A stretch of 64,000 nt of DNA, taken from Streptomyces iconiensis. Lineage in GTDB: Bacteria > Actinomycetota > Actinomycetes > Streptomycetales > Streptomycetaceae. The notes under the pieces are model-generated. The model was not told the DNA's origin, did not search any database, and saw nothing but the letters and a program-made list of their open reading frames with translations. The stretch covers positions 1 through 64,000 of the forward strand of contig NZ_JANCPR020000012.1 in NCBI RefSeq assembly GCF_028657195.3, given 5' to 3'. Shown piece after piece: positions 15,090 to 24,053 of this stretch. Both the position numbers and the translations under genes were made by a program. Every line of letters starts with the position of its first letter. The first letter of the stretch is position 1.

Positions 15090-16520
15090 TCACTCGCCGC
15101 CCGTGTGGACCTGGAAGGCGGCCCTGCGTACGGCCTTGGCGAGGGCCGGGTCCGGGTGCGCAGCCGCGAGCGCCACGAGGACCTGCACGGTGCGCGGGTG
15201 CCCCGTGGCGCGTACCTCGCGGATCAGTCCGGGCACCGAACTCTGTACGGCTGTGCCGAGGTGGTCGACCAGGAGCCGTTCCTCGCCGTGGTCGGTGACG
15301 GCGGCAGCCGTGTCCACCCACAGCCAGGTGGCCTCCTCGCGGGTGAGCACGCCAGGTGCGCCGCCCGCCAGGTCCTCGGGGTCGGTACCGGCCTGCTCGG
15401 CCAGCCACAGCAGCGCGTACGGGCGGAGGGTGGGCTCGTCGGCTGCCGCGTTCACGGCCTCCTCCGCCGGAGCGCCGACGACGCGGAGTGCCTCGAAGGC
15501 CAGGCCCCTTATGAGCGCGTCCTGACCGCGTGCGGCCTCCAGCAGTTCGGTGACGGCGGGGCCCGTGGGGCGGGCGGCGAGCCATGCGCGGTACTCGTCG
15601 CGGGCGGGGCCCGGCGTCATACGGGCGCAGCCGCGCAGCATCTCCTCGGCGGAGCGTTCGATGTTGCCGGCCGGGCTCTGGGCCGCGACGCAGATCTGCT
15701 CCAGCTTCGTCCAGACCGCCCAGTTGCCGAGCGGGGTGAGGACGGCGGAACCCTGGCGTGCCCTTCCGGCCTCGCCGTTGCCCGCGCCCGCTCCCGGGTC
15801 CTCGTGGACGTCCTCGTCGGGGCAGCGCGTGAGGGCTCCGACGGCGGAGAGCCCGTCCAGCGCCCACTCCAGGAGCCCGGGAAGGGCGACGCCGACGGCC
15901 GTACGGGGCTCGGGGTCGCGCTCGGCGCGCAGTTCGGCGATGCGCTGCGCGAGCAGGTCGTGCAGGAGCGGAAAGGTGACGGGGCCGCCGGACAGGTGCA
16001 TGACGGAGAGGAACTGCGGTACGGCCTCGACGATTTCGGCGACCAGGCCCTGTTCGTGCGGCGCCGGCGGCGGGTGCGCGAGGGACCAGGCGTCGAAGAG
16101 TGCGACCCAGCCGCGCAGTACGGCGCTGTCGTCGCGGTCCCAGGCACGCAGCCGCCACCCGGCGCGCGCGATGTCGCCGTGCAGCTCGACGAGGCCGGCG
16201 AGGCGTGCCCTGTCCCAGTGCGCGCGGACGAGGTGCACCGGCATACGGAGCGCGGCTGCCGCGTCCTCGGCCTCGGCCGTGGTCCTGAGGGAGGCGTGGG
16301 TGTGGGCCGCCCAGCGCGCGAGGCGTACGGCGTCGGCGAGCGAGGCGCGGGCATGCCGCGCGAGCTGCTCGCGCGGTAGCACCCCGTCAGGCGGCCGGGG
16401 CGTGCTCCGGGAGCGCCTGGTGGTCACGGTGCGCCGGGCGGCGGCGACAGGCTGTTGGGGGACGAGGCGGAGCCGGGTGTCTCGCGGTGTACGGGACGAC
16501 GTCACAGGAGCAGTCTTCAC
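15090..16520 (-). CDS. Hypothetical protein, conserved in streptomycetes
   Basis: I do not recognise a family. From GTG 16520 it has 476 residues; the start is uncertain because no strong ribosome binding site is visible and the frame stays open to 16652. The N-terminal ~70 residues are Arg/Thr/Pro-rich and probably disordered. From about 75 the protein is helical and Ala/Leu-rich (REQLARHARASLADAVRLARWAAHTHASLRTTAEAEDAAAALRMPVHLVRAHWDRARLAGLVELHGDIARAGWRL looks like a winged-helix-type unit). The C-terminal half contains repeated helical pairs (PRDEYRAWLAARPTGPAVTELLEAARGQDALIRGLAFEALRVVG) that resemble HEAT-like repeats. No catalytic motif or membrane segment is seen. It may be a scaffold or regulator. 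Confidence 0.6.
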   Translation of the reverse strand: MKTAPVTSSRTPRDTRLRLVPQQPVAAARRTVTTRRSRSTPRPPDGVLPREQLARHARASLADAVRLARWAAHTHASLRTTAEAEDAAAALRMPVHLVRAHWDRARLAGLVELHGDIARAGWRLRAWDRDDSAVLRGWVALFDAWSLAHPPPAPHEQGLVAEIVEAVPQFLSVMHLSGGPVTFPLLHDLLAQRIAELRAERDPEPRTAVGVALPGLLEWALDGLSAVGALTRCPDEDVHEDPGAGAGNGEAGRARQGSAVLTPLGNWAVWTKLEQICVAAQSPAGNIERSAEEMLRGCARMTPGPARDEYRAWLAARPTGPAVTELLEAARGQDALIRGLAFEALRVVGAPAEEAVNAAADEPTLRPYALLWLAEQAGTDPEDLAGGAPGVLTREEATWLWVDTAAAVTDHGEERLLVDHLGTAVQSSVPGLIREVRATGHPRTVQVLVALAAAHPDPALAKAVRRAAFQVHTGGE

Positions 16521-16659
16521 GGTGGGCCGGGGAAACCCAAACCTGGGGTGCCTTTTCCGGTCGTTCACCCCCGTGACACGTCCGCCGGAGGCGTTCCGAA
16601 CGCGCACGGACGCGGCCACACATGAGGGCGGCTCACCTCGGCGCCACCTCACATGAGAC

Positions 16660-17814
16660 TCACATGAGAGGGGTGAGGAAGCGGCGCAGCGCTTCCTCGT
16701 AGCCCTGGGGATCGGCGTTCCACATGGCGGCGTGGGGCGCTTCGGGGACCGTGTGCAGGCTGATGAGGTCCTTGCGTGCGTCCGCCAGCTCGCGGGAGCC
16801 GTCCCAGGGCGCGATGTGGTCGTCGGGGCCGTGCAGCAGGAGCGTCGGTACGGTCAGCCGGTCGGGGTCGGCGACGGATGCGAGCCGCCCCCCGGAGAGC
16901 CCGGTGCGGCCCTGGACCGCGCGCACGGCGAGCGGGAGCAGTGCGCGGGGCACATGGTGTGCACCGGCGAGTGCGCGCAGGGTCCGCTGCCAGTCGAGCA
17001 CGGGCGAGTCCAGCACGATCCCCGAGATCCGGTCGCGCAGCGCGGAGTTGGCAGCCGCGTGCAGGGCCATGGAGGCGCCGGACGACCAGCCGTGCAGGAC
17101 CACGCGCCGGGCGCCGTGGCGTACCGCGTAGCGGATCGCGGCGTCCAGGTCGCGCCACTCCGCGTCGCCCAGGTGGCTGATGCCGTCCAAGGGGCGCGGG
17201 GCCCCGGGATCGCCCCGGTAGGCGAGGTCGAGCACGGGCAGATGGTGGCGTTGGTAGAACGGGAACATGACCATGGGGTGTTCCCGTGTGGCGCCCAGGC
17301 CGTGCGCGGTGATGACCCATGTGGCGCGCGCTCCGGGCACGAACCAGGCGGGCAGGGAGCCGAGTTCGCCGGGGATCTCGACCTCGGCGTACTCCATGCC
17401 GAGGGCTTCGCCGGGGTCTCCGACGTGCACCTGCGGGGTCAGCCGTACGGTGCCGCCGACGGTCAACTGGCCGCGCGACACGCGCCGCAGCTCGCGAACG
17501 GTGACATGGACGTGCGCGTCCTCGGCCTCCGCCTCCAGCACGCGTCCGACGGCGGCGTGCGCGCCGCGTCCCGTGAGGCCGTAGACGCCGGGCAGGCGCG
17601 CGGCCAGTGAGCGGGTCAGGGCGACCCTGCCTTCGCCGTGCGAGTGCACGGTCAGACGCGTGCCCTGGAACCCGGCGGGCGGCTGACCACCGCCGTGCGG
17701 CCTCGGGCGCGGGGGCCGCAGAGCGGCATCGGCCGCGTACCGGCCGGCCGCCAGGACGGCCGCTCCGGCGCTCAGTACGGAGGTGGCGGTCAGGGCCGCC
17801 GTTCGCAGACGCAT
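16660..17814 (-). CDS. Alpha/beta hydrolase with N-terminal membrane anchor
   Basis: A 384-residue protein with an N-terminal hydrophobic segment (about 5-22: ALTATSVLSAGAAVLAAG) acting as signal or anchor, then a basic Pro-rich stretch and an alpha/beta hydrolase domain. The nucleophile elbow is GWSSG (in VVLHGWSSGASMALHAA). The acid strand is TVPTLLLHGPDDHIAPW, and the final His is in VPEAPHAAMW, giving a full Ser-Asp-His triad. Esterase or peptidase action outside the membrane is likely, but the substrate is unknown. The start ATG 17814 follows GGGCGGG. It is convergent with nothing and divergent from the muramidase gene. Confidence 0.82.
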   Translation of the reverse strand: MRLRTAALTATSVLSAGAAVLAAGRYAADAALRPPRPRPHGGGQPPAGFQGTRLTVHSHGEGRVALTRSLAARLPGVYGLTGRGAHAAVGRVLEAEAEDAHVHVTVRELRRVSRGQLTVGGTVRLTPQVHVGDPGEALGMEYAEVEIPGELGSLPAWFVPGARATWVITAHGLGATREHPMVMFPFYQRHHLPVLDLAYRGDPGAPRPLDGISHLGDAEWRDLDAAIRYAVRHGARRVVLHGWSSGASMALHAAANSALRDRISGIVLDSPVLDWQRTLRALAGAHHVPRALLPLAVRAVQGRTGLSGGRLASVADPDRLTVPTLLLHGPDDHIAPWDGSRELADARKDLISLHTVPEAPHAAMWNADPQGYEEALRRFLTPLM

Positions 17815-18179
17815 CCCGCCCAGTGTCGGCACGAATCGCGCCGGGGGCCAGTGGAGCGCGTCGCCCGGGTGAGAGTGACCGGCGGCGCTCACGGCGCCCC
17901 GGAGCGCGGCTGCGGCCCGGCGCCGGCCTCCCGCCGGCGGTCGGGAACGGGCGCCCTTCCCCAAGTCCGCGCCGGACACGGGGCGTTACGGGCGTGAGGG
18001 CCGTGACTCCCGGGGTCTGTCCGCGTTCTGTATATGTCGTGGCTCCATCAGGCGCCGTATCGCGAAGCTTTTACCGACGTAGTACCGGGAATAGACCGGA
18101 TGACCGTCTTCTAGTTTTTTGGACGGAGAGGGGTCTTCTGGGCTGACTCGTCTCCGCGCTCTCCATAGAGGATTTTGTC
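17815..18179. promoter_or_regulatory. Divergent intergenic region before the muramidase gene
   Basis: 365 nt between the hydrolase start and the GH25 start. It is GC-rich up to ~18040, then less so (18065-18125 includes a run of six T), which is where the muramidase promoter should lie. I cannot assign -10/-35 boxes with confidence, and no ORF or repeat stands out. Confidence 0.35.
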
Positions 18180-18962
18180 ATGTACTGCTCCATCACCCGC
18201 ACGGCGCCACCAGGGGGCGACATGGCCCGTGGTCGCCAACCGGCGGTTCGGCGCACACCCGCGCTGACCCTCGCCGCCGCTGCGCTCGCACTGACCGGTA
18301 CGGCGCTCGCGGACAGGCCGGTCCAGGCCGACACGACGGCGAAACCAAGGGGACACGACGTGTCCTCGTACCAGGGAAAGGTCAACTGGAAGCGGGCGCG
18401 CACCGACGGCGCCCGCTTCGTCTACGTCAAGGCGACCGAAGGCACCGCCTACAAGAACCCGCACTTCAAGCAGCAGTACGGCGGTGCGGGGGCGGCCGGA
18501 ATCCTGCGCGGGGCCTACCACTTCGCGCGCGCCGACGAGTCGTCGGGCAAGGCGCAGGCCGCCCATCTGGTCCGCAACGGCGGGACGTGGCGCGGCGACG
18601 GCGCGACCCTGCCGCCCGCGCTCGACCTGGAAGCGGCATACGGCAAAACGTGTCACGGGCTGAGCAGGGCCGGAATGCGCGGCTGGATCCGCTCCTTCAG
18701 CAACGAGGTGCGGCGGTTGACGGGCCGGCGTCCGGTCCTCTACACCAGCACCCGGTGGTGGAGGACCTGTACCGGCGACTCGGCGGCCTTCGCCAGGACG
18801 CATCCGCTGTGGCTGGCCGACTGGCGCGGCACCCCCGGACCGCTGCCCGGCGGCTGGCACGCCCGCGCCCTCTGGCAGTACGCCAACAAGGGGCGGCTGC
18901 CCGGCGATCAGAACCTGTTCAACGGCACGTTGACCCAGCTCAGAAAATTCGCCCGGGGGTGA
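18180..18962 (+). CDS. Secreted GH25 muramidase (lysozyme)
   Basis: 260 residues from ATG 18180 (AGAGGA 7 nt upstream). A second start, ATG 18222, has AGGGGG close by and gives a cleaner signal peptide (MARGRQPAVRR followed by a hydrophobic core ALTLAAAALALTGTALA and an A-x-A site near QAD). The mature part is a glycoside hydrolase family 25 domain: GHDVSSYQGKVNW, FVYVKATEGT, GAYHFAR, and ALDLEA carrying the catalytic acidic residues. It cleaves the MurNAc-GlcNAc bond of peptidoglycan. No cell-wall-binding domain follows, so it is a minimal catalytic enzyme. Confidence 0.87.
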   Translation: MYCSITRTAPPGGDMARGRQPAVRRTPALTLAAAALALTGTALADRPVQADTTAKPRGHDVSSYQGKVNWKRARTDGARFVYVKATEGTAYKNPHFKQQYGGAGAAGILRGAYHFARADESSGKAQAAHLVRNGGTWRGDGATLPPALDLEAAYGKTCHGLSRAGMRGWIRSFSNEVRRLTGRRPVLYTSTRWWRTCTGDSAAFARTHPLWLADWRGTPGPLPGGWHARALWQYANKGRLPGDQNLFNGTLTQLRKFARG

Positions 18963-19050
18963 ACGCACCCAGTGCGCACTGGGCCTGGAACGGGCCGTGA
19001 GCGATCACTCACAACAGGCGTCGGGGGGTGACACCTCGATGCCTGTCCCA

Positions 19051-19091
19051 GTTCACCTTCCGTTCACTCACCGTCTTTACGTTCACGACGT
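19051..19091 (+). promoter_or_regulatory. PHO box (PhoP binding repeats) upstream of pitH2
   Basis: Two adjacent 11-nt direct repeats, GTTCACCTTCC (19051-19061) and GTTCACTCACC (19062-19072), match the Streptomyces PhoP direct-repeat unit. A third GTTCACGACGT (19081-19091) lies on the same helix face region, 19 nt after the second. The array ends ~30 nt before the transporter start, in the position expected for phosphate-dependent control by PhoR-PhoP. Confidence 0.8.
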
Positions 19092-19122
19092 CATTGCCCT
19101 TCGAACTGATTGTGCCTGGTGA

Positions 19123-20427
19123 ATGGAACACATCACGCTTCTCATCGGGATCGTGATCGTCACGGCCTTGGTGTTCGACTTCACGAACGGCTTCCACGAC
19201 ACGGCCAACGCCATGGCCACGACCATCTCCACGGGGGCCCTCACCCCCAAGGTCGCGGTGGGCATGTCAGCGGCCCTCAATCTTGTCGGCGCTTTTCTCT
19301 CCATCGAGGTCGCCAAGACGATCTCCTCGGGAATCATCGATGAAGGCTCCGGTATCCGGCCCGAAGTGATCTTCGCCGGACTGGTCGGCGCGATCATCTG
19401 GAACCTGCTGACCTGGCTCGCCGGGCTCCCCTCCAGTTCCTCGCACGCCCTCATGGGCGGTCTGATCGGCGCGACCGTCGCCTCGGTCGGCATGGGCGCC
19501 GTGAACGGCGACGTCGTCGTCATGAAGGTGCTCATCCCGGCGCTCGCCGCCCCGCTCGTCGCGGGCCTCGCCTCGCTCTTCGCCACCAGGCTGACCTACC
19601 GGGTCGCCCGGAAGGCCGACGAGGAGCGCACGGCCAAGGGCTACCGCACAGGGCAGATCACCTCGGCGGCGCTCGTCTCCCTGGCGCACGGCACCAACGA
19701 CGCACAGAAGACCATGGGTGTCATCACCCTGGCGCTGGTGACCGGTGGCGCTCTGGCCCCCGGTTCCGACCCGCCGGTCTGGGTCATCGGTTCCGCCGGC
19801 CTGGCCATCGCGCTCGGCACGTACCTCGGTGGCTGGCGCATCATCCGCACCATGGGCAAGGGCATCACCGACATCCAGCCCCCGCAGGGCTTCGCGGCGC
19901 AGACCAGCGCGGCGGCCACCATCCTGGCCTCCTCGCACATCGGCTTCTCGCTCTCCACCACCCACGTGTGCTCCGGCGCCGTGATGGGCTCCGGCGTCGG
20001 CCGCAAGGGCGGCGTCGTGCGGTGGGGCACAGCGGGCCGCATGGTCGTCGGCTGGGCGCTGACCCTTCCGGCCGCCGGCCTGGTCGCGGCGTGCTCGGCG
20101 CTCCTGGCCCAACAGGGGGACTGGGGCGTGGCCGCCGTCGCGATTCTGACCGTGGCCATCTGCGGTGCCATCTGGCTCCGTTCACGCCGCGAGCCCGTCG
20201 ACCACACCAACGTCAACGACGTCGAGCCCGCGGGTGCGGTCCCCTCCGGGAGCACCGCACCGGAACCCGGGCCCGAGCCCGCCGGGGTCGTCACGACCGC
20301 CATGCAGGCCGTGGCCCCTCCCCCGGCACCCTCGGGAGCCGCGCTGGGCGCCTCCTCCGACGACAGTTCCAGCAACCAGGACAGCCACGCGGCCAACCGG
20401 CCCGCCTCGGCGACCAGCATCTCCTAG
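19123..20427 (+). CDS. pitH2: Low-affinity inorganic phosphate transporter, PiT family
   Basis: A 434-residue polytopic membrane protein. The two PiT/PHO-4 signatures are clear: DFTNGFHDTANAMATTISTGALTP near the N-terminus and LVSLAHGTNDAQKTMGV in the second half, each with GANN/GxND-like phosphate-binding sequences. About ten hydrophobic helices are visible. The last ~75 residues are a low-complexity Pro/Ser/Ala cytoplasmic tail. It imports phosphate driven by the proton or metal-phosphate gradient. The PHO box upstream and the small partner downstream match what I recall of pitH2 (SCO1845-SCO1846) of S. coelicolor, which is PhoP-regulated. Confidence 0.9.
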   Translation: MEHITLLIGIVIVTALVFDFTNGFHDTANAMATTISTGALTPKVAVGMSAALNLVGAFLSIEVAKTISSGIIDEGSGIRPEVIFAGLVGAIIWNLLTWLAGLPSSSSHALMGGLIGATVASVGMGAVNGDVVVMKVLIPALAAPLVAGLASLFATRLTYRVARKADEERTAKGYRTGQITSAALVSLAHGTNDAQKTMGVITLALVTGGALAPGSDPPVWVIGSAGLAIALGTYLGGWRIIRTMGKGITDIQPPQGFAAQTSAAATILASSHIGFSLSTTHVCSGAVMGSGVGRKGGVVRWGTAGRMVVGWALTLPAAGLVAACSALLAQQGDWGVAAVAILTVAICGAIWLRSRREPVDHTNVNDVEPAGAVPSGSTAPEPGPEPAGVVTTAMQAVAPPPAPSGAALGASSDDSSSNQDSHAANRPASATSIS

Positions 20428-20442
20428 GCAGGAAGGACCGCC

Positions 20443-20655
20443 ATGAGCATCGACTGGGCCTCCCTCGGCCAGGTCTTCGGGATCAGCCTCGTCGCGACCG
20501 TAGGTCTCGTGGGCGTCTTCACCCTCGGCATCGTCGGCCACTCGGCCCGCGGCGCCAACGGCACCCCCTCGGCACTCGGCCGCCTCGGCGCCTTCACCTG
20601 CTACGCGCTGTGCCTGGCCGCCGTGGCGTACGGCATCTACATCATCGCCGCGTAG
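20443..20655 (+). CDS. Small membrane protein co-transcribed with pitH2
   Basis: 70 residues with two membrane helices (about 12-32 and 49-68), joined by a short loop HSARGANGTPSALGR. It begins 15 nt after pitH2 with an AGGAAGG ribosome binding site and is followed directly by a strong terminator, so it is the second and last gene of the pitH2 operon. A function in stabilising or tuning the transporter is plausible but unproven. No other motif is visible. Confidence 0.78.
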   Translation: MSIDWASLGQVFGISLVATVGLVGVFTLGIVGHSARGANGTPSALGRLGAFTCYALCLAAVAYGIYIIAA

Positions 20656-20683
20656 CGCACGCACCTCGGCAGCTTCAGCGCGT

Positions 20684-20719
20684 AAGAACGCCCCCAGGGA
20701 GGACTCTGGGGGCGTTCTT
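20684..20719 (+). terminator. Intrinsic terminator of the pitH2 operon
   Basis: A perfect 14-bp stem (AAGAACGCCCCCAG paired with CTGGGGGCGTTCTT) with an 8-nt loop, 28 nt after the stop of the small membrane protein gene. The stem contains its own A/T flanks, so it could work in both directions. Confidence 0.88.
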
Positions 20720-21019
20720 CGGTGCCGGGCGCCGGTGCCGGGCGCCGGCGGAGCCGTGCGGCATGTGGCGCGTGGCGTGTGGCGTGCCATGCGGGCGGCT
20801 TTGAGCGACGTGACGAAAGCATCCCCCAACCCGTCGCCGCACAGGCGGTGCGAAGGCAAGGACCGGTCCGTTCTCCCGTTCTTCCGTCTGGAGTCCCGCA
20901 CCTGAGTGGGGACGCGAAGGTGGAGGGGTGGGGGTGTGCGGTGCGTGGGAGGGGTGGGGTGGGGGATCGCACAGTCCGGCGTTGCAGGTCATGGGCGAGT
21001 TGACGGGGTCACGCGTGCG

Positions 21020-21195
21020 TGGTGGACTTCCGTTGCCAAACGGCGGCATGGAGAGGAAGCCGGTGCGAATCCGGCGCGGTCCCGCCACTGTCACCGGGGA
21101 GCGCTTCCCTATCAGAGCCACGGCCCGCGGGGCTGGAAGGCAGGGAGAGCGTGGATCCGGGAGCCAGGAGACTCTCGCCGCCGGTCGATTCGAGC
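21020..21195 (+). promoter_or_regulatory. Cobalamin (B12) riboswitch
   Basis: The conserved AdoCbl-riboswitch core is visible: GGAAGCCGGTGCGAATCCGG at 21055-21074, then CGGTCCCGCCACTGT, a GAGCCAC...GGGCTGGAAGG arm, and the B12 box AGCCAGGAGAC at about 21162-21172. CGGCGGC (21041-21047) can pair with GCCGCCG (21177-21183) to close the element. It lies ~130 nt upstream of cbiB and should lower expression of the cob operon when adenosylcobalamin is plentiful. No T-run hairpin follows, so the control is probably on translation. Upstream, 20720-21020 holds only G-rich and GTGGCG-type repeats. Confidence 0.93.
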
Positions 21196-21226
21196 CAGGG
21201 CGAGGACCCTGAGTGAGGACACCTTC

Positions 21227-21322
21227 ATGCGTGGCTCAGCCGCCGTTTCTGCCTTCTCTGTGAGCGCCTCCGCGCCACCTCGTGTGCGCCCTGTGTCCCT
21301 GCCAGGCGCCGCGGCACGCTGA
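21227..21322 (+). CDS. Candidate 31-residue leader ORF between riboswitch and cbiB
   Basis: ATG 21227 follows GTGAGGAC with ~8-nt spacing and opens a 31-codon frame that ends with TGA at 21320-21322, three nucleotides before the cbiB ATG and in the same frame. cbiB itself has no recognisable ribosome binding site. The peptide is Ser/Ala/Val/Pro-rich, with no known motif. It is probably a translational leader: ribosomes finishing it would re-initiate at cbiB, and the riboswitch would control its ribosome binding site. The alternative is an accidental ORF, or a longer cbiB N-terminus broken by a stop. Confidence 0.45.
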   Translation: MRGSAAVSAFSVSASAPPRVRPVSLPGAAAR

Positions 21323-21325
21323 GCC

Positions 21326-22318
21326 ATGCGGGCTTCTCACGCTCATGTGTGTGGCACGGCCCTCGGCTTCGCCGCCGACGCGCTGCTGGGCGATCCCCGG
21401 CGCGGGCATCCCGTGGCCGCTTTCGGACGCGCCGCCTCCGCCGCCGAGCGCCTGATGTGGCGCGACCACCGGGGTGTCGGCGTGGTGTACGCGGCGCTGT
21501 GTGTGGGCGCCGCAGCCGCTGTCGGGGCCGGTTGCGCCAAGGGCGCGGCGCGTACGGGCACTTCGGTGGCCTCGGTGGCCCTGACGGCTTCCGCGGTGTG
21601 GACCGTGCTGGGCGGTACCGGGCTGGCGCGCGAGGCGCGCGCTGTCGGAGCGGCGCTGGACGCGGGTGACCTGGAGGTGGCGCGGGAGCGGCTGCCGGGG
21701 CTGTGCGGGCGTGACCCGCAGGCGCTGGACGAGGGCGCGCTCGCGCGTGCCGTGGTCGAGTCGGTCGCTGAGAACACCTCGGACGCCGTCGTGGGCGCCC
21801 TCGTGTGGGGCGCGCTCGCGGGGGTCCCGGGGCTGCTGGCGTTCCGCGCGGTGAACACGCTGGACGCGATGGTGGGTCACAGGTCGCCGCGTCACCTCAG
21901 GTTCGGCTGGGCAGCCGCGCGGCTGGACGATGTGGCGGGCCGGCCAGGGGCGCGGCTGACGGCCGTGCTCGCCGCCGTCGCGGGACCCGGCCGGCGGGAC
22001 GCCGTACGGGCGTGGCGGGCCGACGCGCACCGGCATCCGAGCCCCAACGCGGGCCCCGTGGAAGCGTCGTTCGCCGGGGCGCTCGGGGTGCGGCTGGGCG
22101 GGACGCTCTCGTACGGAGGCCGCACGGAACACCGGCCGGTGCTGAACGGGGCGGGGCGCGAGGTCCGTGCAATGGACATCGACCGCGCGGTGCGGCTCTC
22201 GCGTCGTGTCGGCCTGCTGGCGCTCGCCACCACGGCACTCGCGGGCGCCGCGGTACGGGCCGTGGCGGAGAGGGCCGCCGGGTCGGAGAGCGCCGTATCG
22301 GAGAGGGGGGCGCGGTGA
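21326..22318 (+). CDS. cobD: Adenosylcobinamide-phosphate synthase CbiB/CobD
   Basis: A 330-residue membrane protein of the CobD/CbiB family: [21 protein letters not shown] at the N-terminus, [51 protein letters not shown] in the middle, and several hydrophobic helices. It joins (R)-1-aminopropan-2-ol (or its phosphate) to adenosylcobyric acid, giving adenosylcobinamide (phosphate). It is the first cob gene behind the B12 riboswitch. Its ATG lacks a ribosome binding site and follows the leader ORF stop by 3 nt. Its stop overlaps the cobQ GTG (GTGA). The name cbiB is equally valid. Confidence 0.9.
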   Translation: MRASHAHVCGTALGFAADALLGDPRRGHPVAAFGRAASAAERLMWRDHRGVGVVYAALCVGAAAAVGAGCAKGAARTGTSVASVALTASAVWTVLGGTGLAREARAVGAALDAGDLEVARERLPGLCGRDPQALDEGALARAVVESVAENTSDAVVGALVWGALAGVPGLLAFRAVNTLDAMVGHRSPRHLRFGWAAARLDDVAGRPGARLTAVLAAVAGPGRRDAVRAWRADAHRHPSPNAGPVEASFAGALGVRLGGTLSYGGRTEHRPVLNGAGREVRAMDIDRAVRLSRRVGLLALATTALAGAAVRAVAERAAGSESAVSERGAR

Positions 22319-23880
22319 ACGCGCGTACGGGCGGCGGGTTGCTGGTCGCCGGGACCACGTCGGACGCGGGCAAGAGTGTGGTGACGGCCGGCATCTGCCG
22401 GTGGCTGTCCCGCCAGGGCCTCTCCGTCGCGCCGTTCAAGGCGCAGAACATGTCCCTCAACTCGTTCGTCACACGGGACGGCGCCGAGATCGGCCGCGCG
22501 CAGGCCATGCAGGCAGCGGCGGCAGGGGTCGAACCGAGCGCGCTGATGAACCCGGTACTGCTGAAGCCGGGGGGCGACAGGACGAGCCAGGTCGTACTGA
22601 TGGGCAAGGCCGTCGGGGAGATGTCGGCGCGCGGCTACTTCGGTTCCGGCACGGGCGACGGCCGGCTCGGCCGCCGCGAGGACCTGCTGGAGACCGTGGT
22701 GGGCTGCCTGGAGGAGCTGCGGCGTACGCACGACGCGGTGATCTGCGAGGGCGCGGGCAGTCCGGCCGAGATCAACCTGCGCCGCAGCGACATCGTCAAC
22801 ATGGGCCTGGCGCGCGCCTGCAGGCTGCCCGTCGTGGTCGTCGGCGACATCGACAGGGGCGGTGTGTTCGCCTCGCTGTTCGGTACGACGGCGCTGCTGG
22901 CACCCGAGGACCAGGAGCTGCTGGCGGGCTATCTGATCAACAAGTTCCGGGGCGATGTCTCGCTCCTGGAGCCAGGACTTGAGATGCTGCGCGGGCTGAC
23001 GGGCCGTCCGACGCTGGGCGTACTGCCGTTCCGGCACGGGCTGGGCATCGACGAGGAGGACGGGCTCCGGCTGTCGCTGCGCGGCGCCGTGCGCGAGTCG
23101 TCCCTCGCTCCTCCGCTGGGCGCCGACGTGCTGCGGATCGCGGTGCTTCCCGTGCCGCTGATGTCGAACTTCACCGACGTGGACGCGCTCGCGGCAGAGC
23201 CGGGCGTCGTCGTGCGGTTCAGCGACAGGCCCGAGGAACTTGCCGACGCCGACCTCGTGGTGGTGCCCGGTACGCGCGGCACGGTCAAGGCGCTGGAGTG
23301 GCTGCGCGCACGCGGCCTGGCCGAAGCGCTGGTACGCCGTGCCGCCGAGGGCAGGCCGGTGCTGGGGATCTGCGGGGGCTACCAGCTGCTCGGCGAGCGC
23401 ATCGAGGACGAGGTGGAGTCGCGCGCCGGCACCGTGGAAGGGCTCGGGCTGCTGCCCGTACGGGTCAGGTTCGCGCCGGACAAGACGCTCGCCCGTCCGG
23501 AGGGCGTCGCGCTGGGCGAGACCGTGGAGGGCTACGAGATCCACCACGGGGTCGCCGGTGTCGAGGGCGGCGAACCGTTCCTGACCGGCACCGACGGCAG
23601 GCCGCTCGACGGCTGCCGGGTCGGCACCGTACGGGGCACGCACTGGCACGGCTCCCTGGAGTCCGACGGGTTCAGGCGGGCCTTCCTGCGGCAGGTGGCG
23701 GCGGAGGCGGGCCGCGACTTCGTACCGGCGCCCGACACGTGCTTCGCCGCGCTGCGCGAGGAGCAGCTGGACCTCCTGGGGGACCTGATCGGGGAGCACG
23801 CCGACACCGCGGCCCTGTTGCGGCTCATCGAGAAGGGCGCTCCCGTGGGGCTGCCCTTCGTCGGGCCGGGGGCGCCATGA
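22315..23880 (+). CDS. cobQ: Cobyric acid synthase
   Basis: A 521-residue ATP- and glutamine-dependent amidase that converts adenosylcobyrinate a,c-diamide to adenosylcobyric acid (four amidations). The N-terminal dethiobiotin-synthetase-like domain has a [10 protein letters not shown]-loop and [10 protein letters not shown]. The C-terminal class I-like glutamine amidotransferase domain has [11 protein letters not shown] (catalytic Cys) and the late EIHHG/HWHG histidines. The start GTG 22315 overlaps the cbiB stop by 4 nt. Length is normal for the family. Confidence 0.94.
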   Translation: MNARTGGGLLVAGTTSDAGKSVVTAGICRWLSRQGLSVAPFKAQNMSLNSFVTRDGAEIGRAQAMQAAAAGVEPSALMNPVLLKPGGDRTSQVVLMGKAVGEMSARGYFGSGTGDGRLGRREDLLETVVGCLEELRRTHDAVICEGAGSPAEINLRRSDIVNMGLARACRLPVVVVGDIDRGGVFASLFGTTALLAPEDQELLAGYLINKFRGDVSLLEPGLEMLRGLTGRPTLGVLPFRHGLGIDEEDGLRLSLRGAVRESSLAPPLGADVLRIAVLPVPLMSNFTDVDALAAEPGVVVRFSDRPEELADADLVVVPGTRGTVKALEWLRARGLAEALVRRAAEGRPVLGICGGYQLLGERIEDEVESRAGTVEGLGLLPVRVRFAPDKTLARPEGVALGETVEGYEIHHGVAGVEGGEPFLTGTDGRPLDGCRVGTVRGTHWHGSLESDGFRRAFLRQVAAEAGRDFVPAPDTCFAALREEQLDLLGDLIGEHADTAALLRLIEKGAPVGLPFVGPGAP

Positions 23881-24053
23881 CCCCGCACAGCCGCGGTGCG
23901 GGAACCGCCCGCACGACGGACACCGCACGCACCGCACACGGTGCATGCACCACGGACACCCCACACACCGCACCCGGCACACGCACCGCACAGACCCCAC
24001 ACGTTGCATGCGCCGCACGCACCGCCAGCACCGCACGAAAGGACGACGCGTGA
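23877..24053 (+). CDS. Candidate 58-residue low-complexity coupled ORF
   Basis: ATG 23877 overlaps the cobQ stop (ATGA), and its TGA (24051-24053) overlaps the GTG start of the chelatase gene (GTGA), so the ORF bridges the two genes with 4-nt overlaps at both ends. The peptide is almost entirely Thr, Ala, His, Arg, Gly and Pro with repeated TA/TP/HT units, encoded by a degenerate CGCACC/CACAC repeat. It resembles no known family. It may only carry ribosomes across a repeat-expanded spacer. Base composition is repeat-driven, so a real protein function is doubtful. Confidence 0.35.
   Translation: MTPHSRGAGTARTTDTARTAHGACTTDTPHTAPGTRTAQTPHVACAARTASTARKDDA

Noticed and set aside
21055..21090. 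tRNA-like GTGCGAATCC segment
   Set aside because: It is part of the conserved cobalamin riboswitch core; no cloverleaf can be drawn.
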